Source: Sphingopyxis lindanitolerans (GTDB lineage Bacteria; Pseudomonadota; Alphaproteobacteria; Sphingomonadales; Sphingomonadaceae). Taken from it: DNA of 64,000 bases. This document shows, piece by piece, positions 9,241-18,071 of this stretch. The stretch lies in NCBI RefSeq assembly GCF_002993885.1, contig NZ_CM009578.1, forward strand, positions 2,750,009 to 2,814,008, given 5' to 3'. Every line of letters begins with the position of its first letter. The stretch's first letter is position 1. Under the pieces are notes generated by a model. It was not told the DNA's origin. It did not search any database and saw only the letters and a list, made by a program, of their open reading frames with translations. Both the position numbers and the translations under genes were made by a program.

Positions 9241-9290
9241 CCTTTAACGGCAGCCGTCATTCCCCTTTAACGGCGACAGCCGTCATTGCC
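9241..9290. repeat. tandem duplication around a stop codon
   Basis: Two units of about 23-27 bases, each containing CCTTTAACGGC and AGCCGTCATT, lie side by side. The one at 9264-9290 encodes the last residues and stop of the glycine-zipper protein (DGCRR, TAA); the other is a decayed copy just after the stop. It may record an older, longer 3' end. Confidence 0.55.
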
Positions 9291-9680
9291 CTTGTCGATG
9301 GCGCGGCCGGCGATGGCGCCGACGGCGCCGCCGATGATCGTGCCGACGGTGCGGTCGCCGCGACCGGCGATCTCGTGACCGGCCAGGCCGCCTGCGATCG
9401 CGCCGATGATCGTCCCGCCGGTGCCATTGTCGCACTGGCGATAGTTGCGACTGTTGCGATAGTCGCGGCGGTCGTAATTGCGATAATCGCGGCGGTCGTT
9501 GCTGCGATAGCTGCGATTGTCGCGACGGTCATAGCGGCGGTTGTCGCGATTGTAGCGTGCGTCATAGCTCGAATAGCCGTCGCGGTCGTAATAGCCGTTC
9601 TGCGCCGCGGCGGGCGTCGCAAGGCCCAGCGTCGCGGTGGACATCAGGGCGGCGATCGAGAGGGTCACCATCTTTTTCAT
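9267..9680 (-). CDS. secreted glycine-zipper 2TM-domain protein
   Basis: A 137-residue exported protein. A signal peptide ends near ATPAAAQ. Residues ~28-82 are a low-complexity Tyr/Arg/Asp/Asn stretch of degenerate RRDYRN-like repeats. The C-terminus carries a Gly-zipper domain (GTIIGAIAGGLAGHEIAGRG and GTIIGGAVGAIAGRAID), of the type found in Rickettsia 17-kDa antigen and YMGG-like outer-membrane proteins. Two cysteines frame this domain. The ATG at 9680 has GAAGGAG upstream. Role unknown; likely envelope structure. Confidence 0.85.
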   Translation of the reverse strand: MKKMVTLSIAALMSTATLGLATPAAAQNGYYDRDGYSSYDARYNRDNRRYDRRDNRSYRSNDRRDYRNYDRRDYRNSRNYRQCDNGTGGTIIGAIAGGLAGHEIAGRGDRTVGTIIGGAVGAIAGRAIDKGNDGCRR

Positions 9681-9828
9681 CGTCGTTCTCCTTCTTTCGT
9701 CGTCAGACCCTTTGGGGCTGTGGATCGATGATGCCCTTCTGCCCGATTCGCTTTGAGTGAAGCCTGAACATCGCTGTCGGCTGCGGTTCATCTTGTCGGC
9801 TCGGGCCGCACGCCCTATCGCCGCGCCG

Positions 9829-10815
9829 ATGCGCCGCCTCCTTTCCGCCGCCCTGATCTTCGTCGCGCTCGGCCCGGTGCCCGGAACGCAGCAGCGCTTG
9901 CCGTCGATCGATCTCACCTCGCAACAGGTCGCCGCGCGTCCGCTCCGCTACCCGGTGGGGGAGGCGGGCATGCTGCGTTTCGTGCGCGGCTGGCACCTCG
10001 TCAGCCCGAACGACGCCTTCGGCGGATTTTCGGCGCTTGCGGTCATCGGCCCCGATCGCTTCCAGCTCGTCGGCGACAATGGTTATGGCGCGCGGTTGAC
10101 GCTCGGTCCGGGCGGCGCGGTCAGCGATGCGCGCATCGCGATGCTGCCGGTCGCCGACGGTCCGTCACAGCGCAAGTCGCGGCGCGACGTCGAATCGATG
10201 GCGTTCGACCCCGCGAGCGGCAAAAGCTGGGTGGCGCTCGAGGGCCTCAACCAGGTCTGGCGGCTCGACCCGGCCTTGCGGCGCATCGAATCGCGCGCGC
10301 GCCTGCCGCGGCCGCCCTGGCCGGCCAATCGCGGGCCCGAGGCGATGGTCCGCCTCGCGGGCGGGCGCACGGTCCTCTTCTCCGAAGACGCCGACGATGA
10401 TCCGCGCGGCCGCGAGGCGCTGCTCTTTACCGGCGATCCTGCCGAGCCCGGCACGAAGGCGATCCGCTTCTTCTATGATTCGCAAGGCAAGGGGCTGGTC
10501 AGCGACGCCGCGCCGCTGCCCGACGGGCGCATCCTGCTCGTCCACCGCCGGCTCGGGCTCGATCCGATCTTCACGACGATCCTCGGCATCGTCGATCCCG
10601 CCGACATCCGGCCGGGCGCCACCCTGACGTCGCGGACGATCGGCCGCGTTCCCGCGCTGCTCGCCGACAATTATGAAGGCGCGGCGGTCGAGCGGCGCGG
10701 CGGGCGCACTTTCCTGTGGCTCGTCTCGGACGATAATTTCAACAATTGGCAGCGCAGCCTGCTCGTCGAGTTCGAGCTTGTCGGCCTGCCGGACAGCAAA
10801 AAGGCCGCGCGGTAA
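9829..10815 (+). CDS. esterase-like activity of phytase family protein
   Basis: A 328-residue exported protein of the family annotated as esterase-like activity of phytase (PF13449-type), probably a beta-propeller. Visible segments are FGGFSALAVIGPDRFQLVGDNG, RRDVESMAFDP, WPANRGPEAMVRL and PALLADNYEGAAVERR, whose acidic residues are the family hallmarks. I chose the ATG at 9829 because it opens a signal peptide (MRRLLSAALIFVALG); the frame is open back to 9757, which would add 24 basic residues. No true phytase motif is present, so enzyme activity is only inferred from the family. Confidence 0.8.
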   Translation: MRRLLSAALIFVALGPVPGTQQRLPSIDLTSQQVAARPLRYPVGEAGMLRFVRGWHLVSPNDAFGGFSALAVIGPDRFQLVGDNGYGARLTLGPGGAVSDARIAMLPVADGPSQRKSRRDVESMAFDPASGKSWVALEGLNQVWRLDPALRRIESRARLPRPPWPANRGPEAMVRLAGGRTVLFSEDADDDPRGREALLFTGDPAEPGTKAIRFFYDSQGKGLVSDAAPLPDGRILLVHRRLGLDPIFTTILGIVDPADIRPGATLTSRTIGRVPALLADNYEGAAVERRGGRTFLWLVSDDNFNNWQRSLLVEFELVGLPDSKKAAR

Positions 10816-10852
10816 TCCGGCGGCCTGATTGCATCGGCGATAGGAAGGAGCG

Positions 10853-11146
10853 TTAAGCGGCCTTTTCGGCCAGCTTCTTCGCGACTTCCTTCTTCACCTT
10901 GCGCGCCGAAGCCGACAGCTGGTCGTCGCCGGCCTTGAGCAGCCAATTGTCGAGGCCGCCATTATGCTCGACCGTGCGCAGGCCGTGGGTCGACACGCGC
11001 AGCTTGACGCCCTTGCCGAGCGCGTCCGACAGCAACGTCACATTCTGCAGATTGGGCAGGAAGGTGCGCTTGGTCTTGTTGTTGGCGTGGCTGACATTGT
11101 GGCCAACCTGACGACCCTTGCCGGTCAGTTCGCAAATGCGCGACAT
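10853..11146 (-). CDS. rpmB: 50S ribosomal protein L28
   Basis: A 97-residue ribosomal protein of the large subunit. The N-terminus [20 protein letters not shown] and the following [13 protein letters not shown] are diagnostic for L28. It has the longer alphaproteobacterial C-terminal tail rich in Lys/Ala. The start at 11146 has a good Shine-Dalgarno (GAGGAAGAAG). It stands alone, convergent with the phytase-like gene and divergent from tadA. Confidence 0.97.
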   Translation of the reverse strand: MSRICELTGKGRQVGHNVSHANNKTKRTFLPNLQNVTLLSDALGKGVKLRVSTHGLRTVEHNGGLDNWLLKAGDDQLSASARKVKKEVAKKLAEKAA

Positions 11147-11286
11147 GATCTTCTTCCTCGTACAAAAATTTCGGTTCGGCGTCCGGGCGCTTCCCGCAAA
11201 ACGGGGAAGGACGAGACCGGAGTGAGCCGGGAAAGGCGCGCGCTTATCGGCTTGCCGGAGATTCGTCAAGCGATTAGGCCGCTCCT

Positions 11287-11742
11287 ATGGCTCAATTCCC
11301 GCTCCCCGAACCGATGCGCCGTGCGCTCGACCTCGCCCGCATTGCGGCCGAATGGGGCGAAGTGCCCGTCGGCGCGGTGATCGTCAAGGATGGGCAGATC
11401 ATCGCCGAAGGACATAATCGTCCGCGCGAATCGCACGACCCGACCGCGCACGCCGAAATCGTCGCGATTCGCGCCGCCGCGGCAAAGATCGGCAATGAGC
11501 GCCTCGATGGCTGCGATCTTTATGTGACGCTCGAACCCTGCGCGATGTGCGCCGGCGCGATCGCCCATGCGCGAATCGCGCGGCTCTATTATGGCGCCGA
11601 CGATCCAAAGGGCGGCGCGGTCGCCCACGGCCCGCATCTCTTCGCGCAGCCGACGGTCCACCACCGCCCCGAAATCTACGACGGAATCGGCGCGGGCGAG
11701 GCGGCGGTGCTGCTCCGGGATTTCTTCGCCGCGCGGCGCTGA
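11287..11742 (+). CDS. tadA: tRNA adenosine(34) deaminase TadA
   Basis: A 151-residue zinc deaminase that converts A34 to inosine in tRNA-Arg(ACG). The zinc site is complete: HAE at residues 55-57 and PCAMC at 84-88. The segment GEVPVGAVIV before it and the YYGADDPKGGAV after it fit TadA better than cytosine or guanine deaminases. It is slightly shorter than E. coli TadA, as usual for this class. Confidence 0.93.
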   Translation: MAQFPLPEPMRRALDLARIAAEWGEVPVGAVIVKDGQIIAEGHNRPRESHDPTAHAEIVAIRAAAAKIGNERLDGCDLYVTLEPCAMCAGAIAHARIARLYYGADDPKGGAVAHGPHLFAQPTVHHRPEIYDGIGAGEAAVLLRDFFAARR

Positions 11743-11832
11743 ACGCCGTCGCCCCCGCGAAGCGAACCAGGCGCATCTCGACTTCGCGCGACCCGAAGGG
11801 CTAAGGGAAGGGCTGGATAGGGGACATGAATC

Positions 11833-12558
11833 ATGACTAGCATCGGCATTATCGGTAGCGAAGGGCGGATGGGCGTCGCGCTCGCCGCCGCGATCTCCGA
11901 GGCGGGGCAGCGCAGTTGCGGCGTCGACAAGGGCGGCAATGTCGCCAAGCTCGCCGCGGCCGCCGACGTGCTCGTCGATTTCTCCTCCCCCGCCGCGCTC
12001 GAGGCGACGCTCGATGCCTGCGTCGCGGCCAGGACCGCGATCGTCGTCGGCACCACCGGGCTCGAGGATCGCCACCATTATCTGATCGACGATGCCGCAA
12101 AGGATATTGCGGTGCTCCAGACCGGCAACACCTCGCTCGGCGTCACCCTGCTCGCGCATCTGGTGCGCGAGGCGGCCTCGCGGCTCGATGCCGACTGGGA
12201 TATCGAGATCGTCGAGATGCACCACCGCAACAAGGTCGACGCGCCAAGCGGCACCGCGCTCCTGCTGGGACAGGCGGCCGCCGAAGGCCGGAGGATCGAT
12301 CTCGCGAAATGCTCCGAACGCGGCCGCGACGGCGTCACCGGAGCGCGCGGCCATGGCAAGATCGGCTTCGCCAGCCTGCGCGGCGGCACCGTCGCGGGCG
12401 ATCATGACGTGATCTTCGCGGGGCCGGAGGAGATGATCACCCTCGGTCACCGCGCCGAAAACCGCATGATCTTCGCGCGCGGCGCGGTCAAGGCGGCGTT
12501 GTGGCTGGTCCGGCAGAAGCCGGGGCGCTACACGATGCCGCAGGTGCTCGGGCTCTAA
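11833..12558 (+). CDS. dapB: 4-hydroxy-tetrahydrodipicolinate reductase
   Basis: A 241-residue NAD(P)H enzyme of lysine and diaminopimelate synthesis. The nucleotide-binding start is IGIIGSEGRMG; the active-site signature EMHHRNKVDAPSGTAL runs through residues 128-143, with His130/His131 and Lys134. A 90-base gap separates it from tadA; the Ste24-like protease gene follows 28 bases later on the same strand, so dapB, the protease and nth may be cotranscribed. Confidence 0.96.
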   Translation: MTSIGIIGSEGRMGVALAAAISEAGQRSCGVDKGGNVAKLAAAADVLVDFSSPAALEATLDACVAARTAIVVGTTGLEDRHHYLIDDAAKDIAVLQTGNTSLGVTLLAHLVREAASRLDADWDIEIVEMHHRNKVDAPSGTALLLGQAAAEGRRIDLAKCSERGRDGVTGARGHGKIGFASLRGGTVAGDHDVIFAGPEEMITLGHRAENRMIFARGAVKAALWLVRQKPGRYTMPQVLGL

Positions 12559-12586
12559 AGCCGGGCGAAGATTGGGGGAGGGACAT

Positions 12587-13765
12587 ATGACATTCGATCC
12601 GGCGGCCGCGACACGGACCATGATCGACAGCCTCGGGCCGGCGGCGCTCGCCAAGGCCGAGGCTTATACGACCGGCAACGAATGGCTGCTCCTGTGGGGG
12701 CTCGTCGTCTCGGCGCTCGTCACTCTGCTCTTCGTTCGCCTTCGCATCCTCGACCGGCTCGACGCGCGGCTCGCGAAGCGCGGCTGGGCGCTGCGCACCT
12801 GGCTGCTTTGCGCCGCTTTCTTCCTGCTCGCCGCGATCGTCAGCCTGCCGTGGGACATCTACACCGGCTGGGGCCGCGAAACCGCCTATGGCCGCACCAG
12901 CCAGCCGCTCGGCGACTGGCTCGGCCAGCTCGCGATTTCGACGACGATCACCGCGCTGCTCGGCGGACTCTTCTTCCTCGGCGTCTATGCGCTGATCCGC
13001 CGCACCGGGAAACGCTGGTGGATCTGGTCGGGCGGGCTCGCGGCCTTCGCGATCTCGGCCTTTCTGCTCGTCTCGCCGATCGTCATCGAGCCCTTGTTCA
13101 ACGATTATAAACCCGTTCCCGCCGGGCCGGTGCGCGATGCGCTCGTCGAAATGGCGGCAAAGGCCGACATCCCCGCCGACCGCATCTTCCTGTACGACGG
13201 GTCGCGCCAGTCGAATAATTTCACCGCCAATGTTTCGGGGATCGGCCATTCGGCGCGGATCGCGATCTCCGACGTCGCGATGGGCAAGGCGTCGCTCGAC
13301 GAAGTGCGCGCGGTGACGGGGCACGAGATCGGCCATTATGTGCTCGGCCATATCTGGCGCATGGTCTTCGTCTTCGCGGGGCTCGCGATCCTGCTGTTCT
13401 TCGCCGCCGACCGGCTGTTCCCGCGCCTCGCGCGCTGGTTCGGCAGCGACGCGGCGATCGGTGACCCGCGCGGCTTTCCGGTCCTCCTCTTCTTCCTCTC
13501 GCTCTTCGGCCTCGTCACCCTGCCGCTCACCAACACGCTGATCCGCATCGACGAGAGCGAGGCCGATCTCTATTCGCTCAAGACCGAGAACCGGCCCGAC
13601 GCGCTCGCGACCGCGCTGGTCAAGACCGCCGAATATCGCAGCCCGCGGCCGGGCGCGGTCGAGGAAATCATCTTCTACGACCATCCCTCGGTCGAACGCC
13701 GCGTGCGCGTGGCGATGGACTGGAAGGCGGCGCATCCGCCGACGAAGGCGCCCGCGGCCCCATGA
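12587..13765 (+). CDS. M48 family CAAX prenyl protease-like metallopeptidase
   Basis: A 392-residue integral membrane zinc protease of the Ste24/HtpX clan. The zinc motif HEIGHYVLGH lies at about residues 246-255 and the third ligand Glu in IDESEADLYSL near 323. Five to six hydrophobic segments surround it, and the N-terminal CAAX-protease-1 domain (LPWDIYTGWGRE) is present, so it is a full-length Ste24-type enzyme. I chose the ATG at 12587, just after GGGGGAGGGA. Bacteria lack farnesylated CAAX proteins, so it more likely serves membrane protein quality control. It overlaps nth by four bases. Confidence 0.92.
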   Translation: MTFDPAAATRTMIDSLGPAALAKAEAYTTGNEWLLLWGLVVSALVTLLFVRLRILDRLDARLAKRGWALRTWLLCAAFFLLAAIVSLPWDIYTGWGRETAYGRTSQPLGDWLGQLAISTTITALLGGLFFLGVYALIRRTGKRWWIWSGGLAAFAISAFLLVSPIVIEPLFNDYKPVPAGPVRDALVEMAAKADIPADRIFLYDGSRQSNNFTANVSGIGHSARIAISDVAMGKASLDEVRAVTGHEIGHYVLGHIWRMVFVFAGLAILLFFAADRLFPRLARWFGSDAAIGDPRGFPVLLFFLSLFGLVTLPLTNTLIRIDESEADLYSLKTENRPDALATALVKTAEYRSPRPGAVEEIIFYDHPSVERRVRVAMDWKAAHPPTKAPAAP

Positions 13766-14418
13766 AGAAAGCCGATATCTTCGAATTCTACCGCCGCCTC
13801 GCCGAACTGAATCCAAGCCCCGAGACCGAGCTGCAATTCGGCAACACCTACCAGTTGCTCGTCGCGGTCGTGCTGTCGGCGCAGGCGACCGACGTCGGGG
13901 TGAACAAGGCGACGCGGCTGCTGTTTCAGGCGGTCGAGACCCCGCAGCACATGGTCGACCTCGGCGAGGACGGGCTGAAACAGCATATCAAGACGATCGG
14001 CCTGTTCAACGCCAAGGCCAAGAATGTCATCGCGCTCTCCGAAATCCTCGTGCGTGATTTCGGCGGTGAGGTGCCCGCCGACCGCGACACGCTCGTCGAG
14101 CTTCCGGGGGTCGGACGCAAGACCGCCAATGTCGTGATGAACTGCGCCTTCGGGGCGGAAACCTTTGCGGTCGACACGCATATCTTTCGCGTCGGCAACC
14201 GCACCGGCCTCGCGCCGGGCAAGACGGTGCTTAGCGTCGAAAAAAGGCTCGACAAGGAAACGCCGCAGCCCTTCCGCGTCGGCGCGCACCACTGGCTGAT
14301 CCTCCACGGCCGCTACATCTGCAAGGCGCGCACCCCCGAATGCTGGCGCTGCCCGGTCGCCGACCTCTGCCGCTACAAGCCCAAGACCCCGGCGCCGAAA
14401 GCGAAGAAGGCGGCGTGA
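13762..14418 (+). CDS. nth: endonuclease III
   Basis: A 218-residue DNA glycosylase/AP lyase for oxidised pyrimidines. The helix-hairpin-helix ELPGVGRKTANVV contains catalytic Lys120 and is followed by Asp138 in AVDTHIFR. The [4Fe-4S] cluster ligands are Cys187, 194, 197 and 203 in the usual C-x6-C-x2-C-x5-C spacing. The ATG overlaps the stop of the M48 gene. Confidence 0.97.
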   Translation: MKKADIFEFYRRLAELNPSPETELQFGNTYQLLVAVVLSAQATDVGVNKATRLLFQAVETPQHMVDLGEDGLKQHIKTIGLFNAKAKNVIALSEILVRDFGGEVPADRDTLVELPGVGRKTANVVMNCAFGAETFAVDTHIFRVGNRTGLAPGKTVLSVEKRLDKETPQPFRVGAHHWLILHGRYICKARTPECWRCPVADLCRYKPKTPAPKAKKAA

Positions 14419-14483
14419 TCGTCGCCCGGTGAAGGGCGCCGGCCAGGGGGTAGGGAGCGGCTATTGAAATATGGCGCAGATTT

Positions 14484-14600
14484 CCCTTCCCGCCTGCGGG
14501 AGGGGCAGCGAGACTTACGAACTTTGTTCGTTAGTCGCAGCGGGGTGGGCCATTGCGACGTTGCTGCCCACCCCCAACCCCTCCCGCCTGCGGGAGGGGA
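14484..14600. repeat. compound palindromic intergenic repeat
   Basis: Most of the structure in the 346-base gap between nth and the M20 gene is this 117-bp element. Both ends carry CCCGCCTGCGGGAGGGG (14489-14505 and 14583-14599), itself a hairpin. Inside are GACTTACGAAC/GTTCGTTAGTC and GGGGTGGGC/GCCCACCCC inverted repeats. The whole can fold into a branched stem, so it may also end transcription. I see no gene in the rest of the gap. Confidence 0.75.
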
Positions 14601-14764
14601 GAAGAGCGGTCGGCTTCCGCTCGAAAACCGCCCTCGCCAATCCAACATCAAAAATGCACGCAGAGAACCCAGAGCAGCACGGCCTATGGCCTTTGGCCCG
14701 CTGTGCAAAATCATTCTCCAAACCGCCCTTGCGCTCCGCGATCCGCGCGCCATAGTCCGCAGCC

Positions 14765-16138
14765 ATGCGAAACCTCACCGCCCCGCTCGCTCTCGCCGCC
14801 GCCATGCTGGCCGCCGCGCCCGTCCACGCCAAGCCCGCCGACACCGCGACGGCGAAGAAGATATTGATCGACAGCGTCGCGATCCCGACGGTCGAGGGGC
14901 GCGGCAAGGTGCCCGAACTGGCGGCCTATTATGCGGGGGTGCTCAAGGCGGCGGGCTATGGCGACGCCGATATCGAAATCACCCCGATCGGCGAAACCGC
15001 GACCTTTGCCGCGACCTTGCAGGGCACGACCAAGGCCAAGCCGATCCTGCTGCTCGGCCATATGGATGTCGTCGCGGCCGATCCCAAGGACTGGACCCGC
15101 GATCCCTTCGTGCCGGTCGAGGAAAATGGCTATATTTTCGGCCGCGGGTCGGAGGATAACAAGTTCGACGTCGCGATGATGGTCGCGACGATGGCCCAGC
15201 TCAAGAAAGACGGCTTCAAGCCGAAGCGCTCGATCATCCTTCTGCTTTCGGGCGACGAGGAAACGTCGATGACGACGACGCGCGCGCTCGCGGCGAAATA
15301 TAAGGGCGCCGAATTCGCCTTGAACGGCGACGGCGGCGGCGGGCTGATCGGCGAGGATGGCAAGGCGAAATATTACGGGTTGCAGGCGGGCGAAAAAACC
15401 TATGCCGACTATGTCCTCGAAGTCACCAACCCCGGCGGCCACAGCTCGCGCCCGACGGGCACCAACGCGATCGTCCAGCTCGCGAACGCGCTGGCCAAGG
15501 TCGGCGCCTATCGCTTCGCGCCGCAGCAGAACGAACTGACCAGGGTCGGGATGCCGATCGTCGCTGAACAGGTCGGCGGCGACATCGGCGCGGCGCTCAA
15601 GGCTTTCGCCGCCGATCCATCGGATGCCAAGGCGATCGCGACGATCCGCGCCGACCCCGAATATGTCGGGCAGATCGGCACCACCTGCGTGCCGACTCTG
15701 GTCAAGGGCGGCCACGCCGAAAACGCCCTGCCGCAGCGCGCGACCGCGAACATCAACTGCCGCATCTTCCCCGGCGTCAGCATCGAGGCGGTGCGCGCCG
15801 AGCTGGAAAAACTGATCGCCGACCCGGCGGTCAAGGTGAACCCCGATCCCGACGCGACCGCCAGCGACGCCTCGCCGCTGCGTCCCGATGTGGTGGCGGC
15901 CGTCACCAAGGCGGTGCATGCGCGCTTCCCCGGCCTGCCGATCATCCCGTCGATGAGCGCGGGGGCGACCGACAGCCTGCATTTCCGCGCTGTCGGCGTG
16001 CCGAGCTATGGCGTCGCGGGCCTGTTCAGCAAGGCCAGCGACAGCTTCGCCCACGGCCTCAACGAACGCTCGCCGGTCGCCGCGATCCCCGGCGCGCTCG
16101 AACAATGGGACAGCGTGCTGCGCGACCTGTCGAAATAA
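14765..16138 (+). CDS. secreted M20/M25/M40 family metallopeptidase
   Basis: A 457-residue exported dizinc peptidase. The signal peptide ends at PVHAKP. Metal-site motifs are LLGHMDVV (His ~99), GRGSEDNKFD, and SGDEETSM with the general base Glu. The lid domain contains NPGGHSSRP, as in family members with the extra dimer domain; the late His is in SDSFAHGLNE. Length fits the M20 peptidases that cut di- and tripeptides or N-acyl amino acids. The substrate is not clear. Confidence 0.9.
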   Translation: MRNLTAPLALAAAMLAAAPVHAKPADTATAKKILIDSVAIPTVEGRGKVPELAAYYAGVLKAAGYGDADIEITPIGETATFAATLQGTTKAKPILLLGHMDVVAADPKDWTRDPFVPVEENGYIFGRGSEDNKFDVAMMVATMAQLKKDGFKPKRSIILLLSGDEETSMTTTRALAAKYKGAEFALNGDGGGGLIGEDGKAKYYGLQAGEKTYADYVLEVTNPGGHSSRPTGTNAIVQLANALAKVGAYRFAPQQNELTRVGMPIVAEQVGGDIGAALKAFAADPSDAKAIATIRADPEYVGQIGTTCVPTLVKGGHAENALPQRATANINCRIFPGVSIEAVRAELEKLIADPAVKVNPDPDATASDASPLRPDVVAAVTKAVHARFPGLPIIPSMSAGATDSLHFRAVGVPSYGVAGLFSKASDSFAHGLNERSPVAAIPGALEQWDSVLRDLSK

Positions 16139-16154
16139 GGACGTAGCAATAGCA

Positions 16155-16264
16155 GCTGTGCCCCTGCGAAGGCAGGGACCCATCACCATAGGTTTCGGCG
16201 CAAACAATCGTTTGTGGAGAACGAAACGACGGGAGATGGGGCCCTGCCTTCGCAGGGGCACAGC
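16155..16264. repeat. palindromic repeat between convergent genes
   Basis: The 110-bp space between the stop codons of the M20 gene and the tetR gene is almost wholly one inverted repeat. The arms are 29 bases (16155-16183 and 16236-16264), beginning GCTGTGCCCCTGCGAAGGCA, with smaller nested palindromes inside (GGTTTCG/CGAAAC; CAAAC/GTTTG). It can act as a bidirectional terminator. Confidence 0.8.
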
Positions 16265-16858
16265 TTAGGAAAGCAGCGCCGCCACCGCGCGCTCGACCAT
16301 CTCGACCGCCGCCTCGGCGCCGAAACTTGTCGAATCGAGCGACAGTTCGAGCCACAGCCCATCGACCAGCGCGGTCAGCAGGACCGCGAGCCGCCCGGCA
16401 TCGGCGGCGCCGCACGCGGCCAGCAACTCGCCCAGCCGCGCGCGATAGCTCGCGTAGCTTGCCGCGTGAATCTCCGCCATCCGCGCGTCGCTGCGCGCCA
16501 GCGCCCAAAAGGCGGTCCAGGCGCCGAGCAGTTCGGGATCGGTCACCGGCGACCGAAAGCTCGCGGTCAGATAGGCGTGGAGCCGGGCGCGCGGATCGTC
16601 GCCCGCTCCCGCGACCGCGGCCGCGAAAATCGTGTCCATCCTGTCGCTCGTCGCCGCGTAAGTGGCCGCGACCAGATCGCCGATTCCCGCGAAATAATGG
16701 CGCAGCAGCCCCGGCGATACCCCCGCCTTCGCGCAGATGGCGCGAACATTCGTTCCCGCCAATCCATGTTCGGCCAGGCATGCCGCGGTCGCGTCGATCA
16801 GGTCGGCGCGGCGGGCATCGGCGCTTTCGCGCGTAAAGGCTTGGCGAACGGCGGTCAT
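16265..16858 (-). CDS. TetR family regulator (BetI-like)
   Basis: A 197-residue repressor with a clear helix-turn-helix: LIDATAACLAEHGLAGTNVR, then ICAKAGVSPGLLRHYFAGIGDLVA at about residues 15-57. The C-terminal domain resembles BetI-type regulators (TAFWALARSDARM; LTALVDGLWLELSLD), a group often tied to choline or betaine genes. The start at 16858 is the simplest; an in-frame ATG at 16870 lies inside the palindromic operator. It is divergent from the Rieske oxygenase gene, which it probably represses. Confidence 0.88.
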   Translation of the reverse strand: MTAVRQAFTRESADARRADLIDATAACLAEHGLAGTNVRAICAKAGVSPGLLRHYFAGIGDLVAATYAATSDRMDTIFAAAVAGAGDDPRARLHAYLTASFRSPVTDPELLGAWTAFWALARSDARMAEIHAASYASYRARLGELLAACGAADAGRLAVLLTALVDGLWLELSLDSTSFGAEAAVEMVERAVAALLS

Positions 16859-16863
16859 ATTGT

Positions 16864-16877
16864 TATACATATGTATA
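16864..16877. promoter_or_regulatory. TetR operator candidate between divergent genes
   Basis: TATACATATGTATA is a perfect 14-bp palindrome in the 33-base gap between the tetR start and the Rieske oxygenase start. Position and symmetry make it the likely operator by which the regulator controls both genes. It is similar in its TATAC arms to the palindrome at 4475-4490. Confidence 0.6.
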
Positions 16878-16891
16878 GCAAGGATCGACTC

Positions 16892-18070
16892 ATGGCAACG
16901 CTGCGCGACACTTTCGACACCATCGACCATCCACCCGCACAGTCTCTGGACGGCTGGTCGCTCCCCGCCTGGACCTACAGCGATCCCGACTTCCACGCGG
17001 CCGAAATGGAGCGCGTCTTCCGCCCGAGCTGGCAGATCGTTTGCCACGACAGCGACATTGCGACCGCGGGCGACTGGCACAGCATCGACACCTGCGGCGA
17101 AAGCGTCCTCGTCGTGCGCGGCGCCGACCGCATCGTCCGCGCCTTCACCAACGTCTGCCGCCACCGCGGCTCGCGCCTCGTCGACGGCGCGGCGGGCTGC
17201 GCGAAAAAGCTTGTCTGCCCCTATCACGCCTGGACCTACGAACTCGACGGCCGCCTGACCGGCGTCCCCGATTCGGCGAGCTACCCGACGCTCGACAAGG
17301 ACAAGGCGGGGCTCGTCCCCGTCGACCTCGAACAATGGCGCGGCTTCTGGTTCGTCCGGCTCGACGACGACGGCGGCCCGTCGGTCGCGGCGATGATGGC
17401 ACCCTATGAAGCGCAGATCGCCCCCTATCGCCTCGAGGAGCTTGGCGCGCTCGGCCGCGTGACGCTGCGCCCGCGGACGGTGAACTGGAAGAATGTCGGC
17501 GACAATTATTCGGACGGCCTCCACATCCCGGTCGCGCACCCCGGCCTCACCCGTCTGTTCGGCAAAAGCTATGGGGTCGAGGCGAAGGACAATGTCGATC
17601 GCATGTGGGGCGATTTGATCGACCGGCCGTCGGCGAACTGGTCCGAACGTCTGTATCAGCGGCTGTTGCCGCCGGTGCCGCATCTTCCCGAGGACCGCCA
17701 GCGCCACTGGCTCTATTTCAAGCTGTGGCCCAATATCGCCTTCGACATCTATCCCGACCAGGTCGATTTCATGCAATGGCTGCCGACCGGGCCGACGAGC
17801 TGCCTGATCCGCGAGATTTCCTATGTGCTGCCCGATACGCGCCGCGAGATGACGGCCGCGCGCTATTTGAACTGGCGCATCAACCGCCAGGTCAATGTCG
17901 AGGACACGGCGCTGATCGCCCGCGTCCAGCAGGGGATGCAGTCGAAAAGCTTCACCATGGGGCCGCTCAGCGACAAGGAAGTGTGCCTCAAGCATTTCTG
18001 CTCGCGGATGCGCGCGATCATCCCGGAGGCGCGGCTGGAGCGGGCGCCGCCGCCGGGATGGAGCCGGTAA
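16892..18070 (+). CDS. Rieske 2Fe-2S aromatic-ring/betaine-type oxygenase, alpha subunit
   Basis: A 392-residue oxygenase component. The Rieske cluster ligands are Cys89-x-His91 (NVCRHRGS) and Cys109-x2-His112 (CPYHAW). The mononuclear iron site is NVGDNYSDGLHIPVAH, with His211 and His216, and the late NVEDTALIARVQQGM. Order and length match the choline monooxygenase / stachydrine or carnitine demethylase branch as well as aromatic dioxygenases. The ATG at 16892 has AAGGA seven bases upstream. No ferredoxin or reductase partner is adjacent, but an FAD monooxygenase follows after 112 bases. With the BetI-like regulator next to it, a methylated-amine or similar substrate is likely but unproven. 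Confidence 0.9.
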   Translation: MATLRDTFDTIDHPPAQSLDGWSLPAWTYSDPDFHAAEMERVFRPSWQIVCHDSDIATAGDWHSIDTCGESVLVVRGADRIVRAFTNVCRHRGSRLVDGAAGCAKKLVCPYHAWTYELDGRLTGVPDSASYPTLDKDKAGLVPVDLEQWRGFWFVRLDDDGGPSVAAMMAPYEAQIAPYRLEELGALGRVTLRPRTVNWKNVGDNYSDGLHIPVAHPGLTRLFGKSYGVEAKDNVDRMWGDLIDRPSANWSERLYQRLLPPVPHLPEDRQRHWLYFKLWPNIAFDIYPDQVDFMQWLPTGPTSCLIREISYVLPDTRREMTAARYLNWRINRQVNVEDTALIARVQQGMQSKSFTMGPLSDKEVCLKHFCSRMRAIIPEARLERAPPPGWSR

Positions 18071-18071
18071 G

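Noticed and set aside
9430..9560. CRISPR-like or satellite repeat array
   Set aside because: These are degenerate 12-15-base units coding the RRDYRN-type low-complexity stretch of the glycine-zipper protein, without spacers.
9147..9731. A plus-strand 194-codon Ala/Val/Ile-rich frame
   Set aside because: It is the reverse reading of the same repetitive glycine-zipper gene; no start context.
16214..16891. A long N-terminal extension of the Rieske oxygenase
   Set aside because: It runs antisense through the tetR gene and the operator palindrome; the ATG at 16892 has AAGGA and a family-type start.
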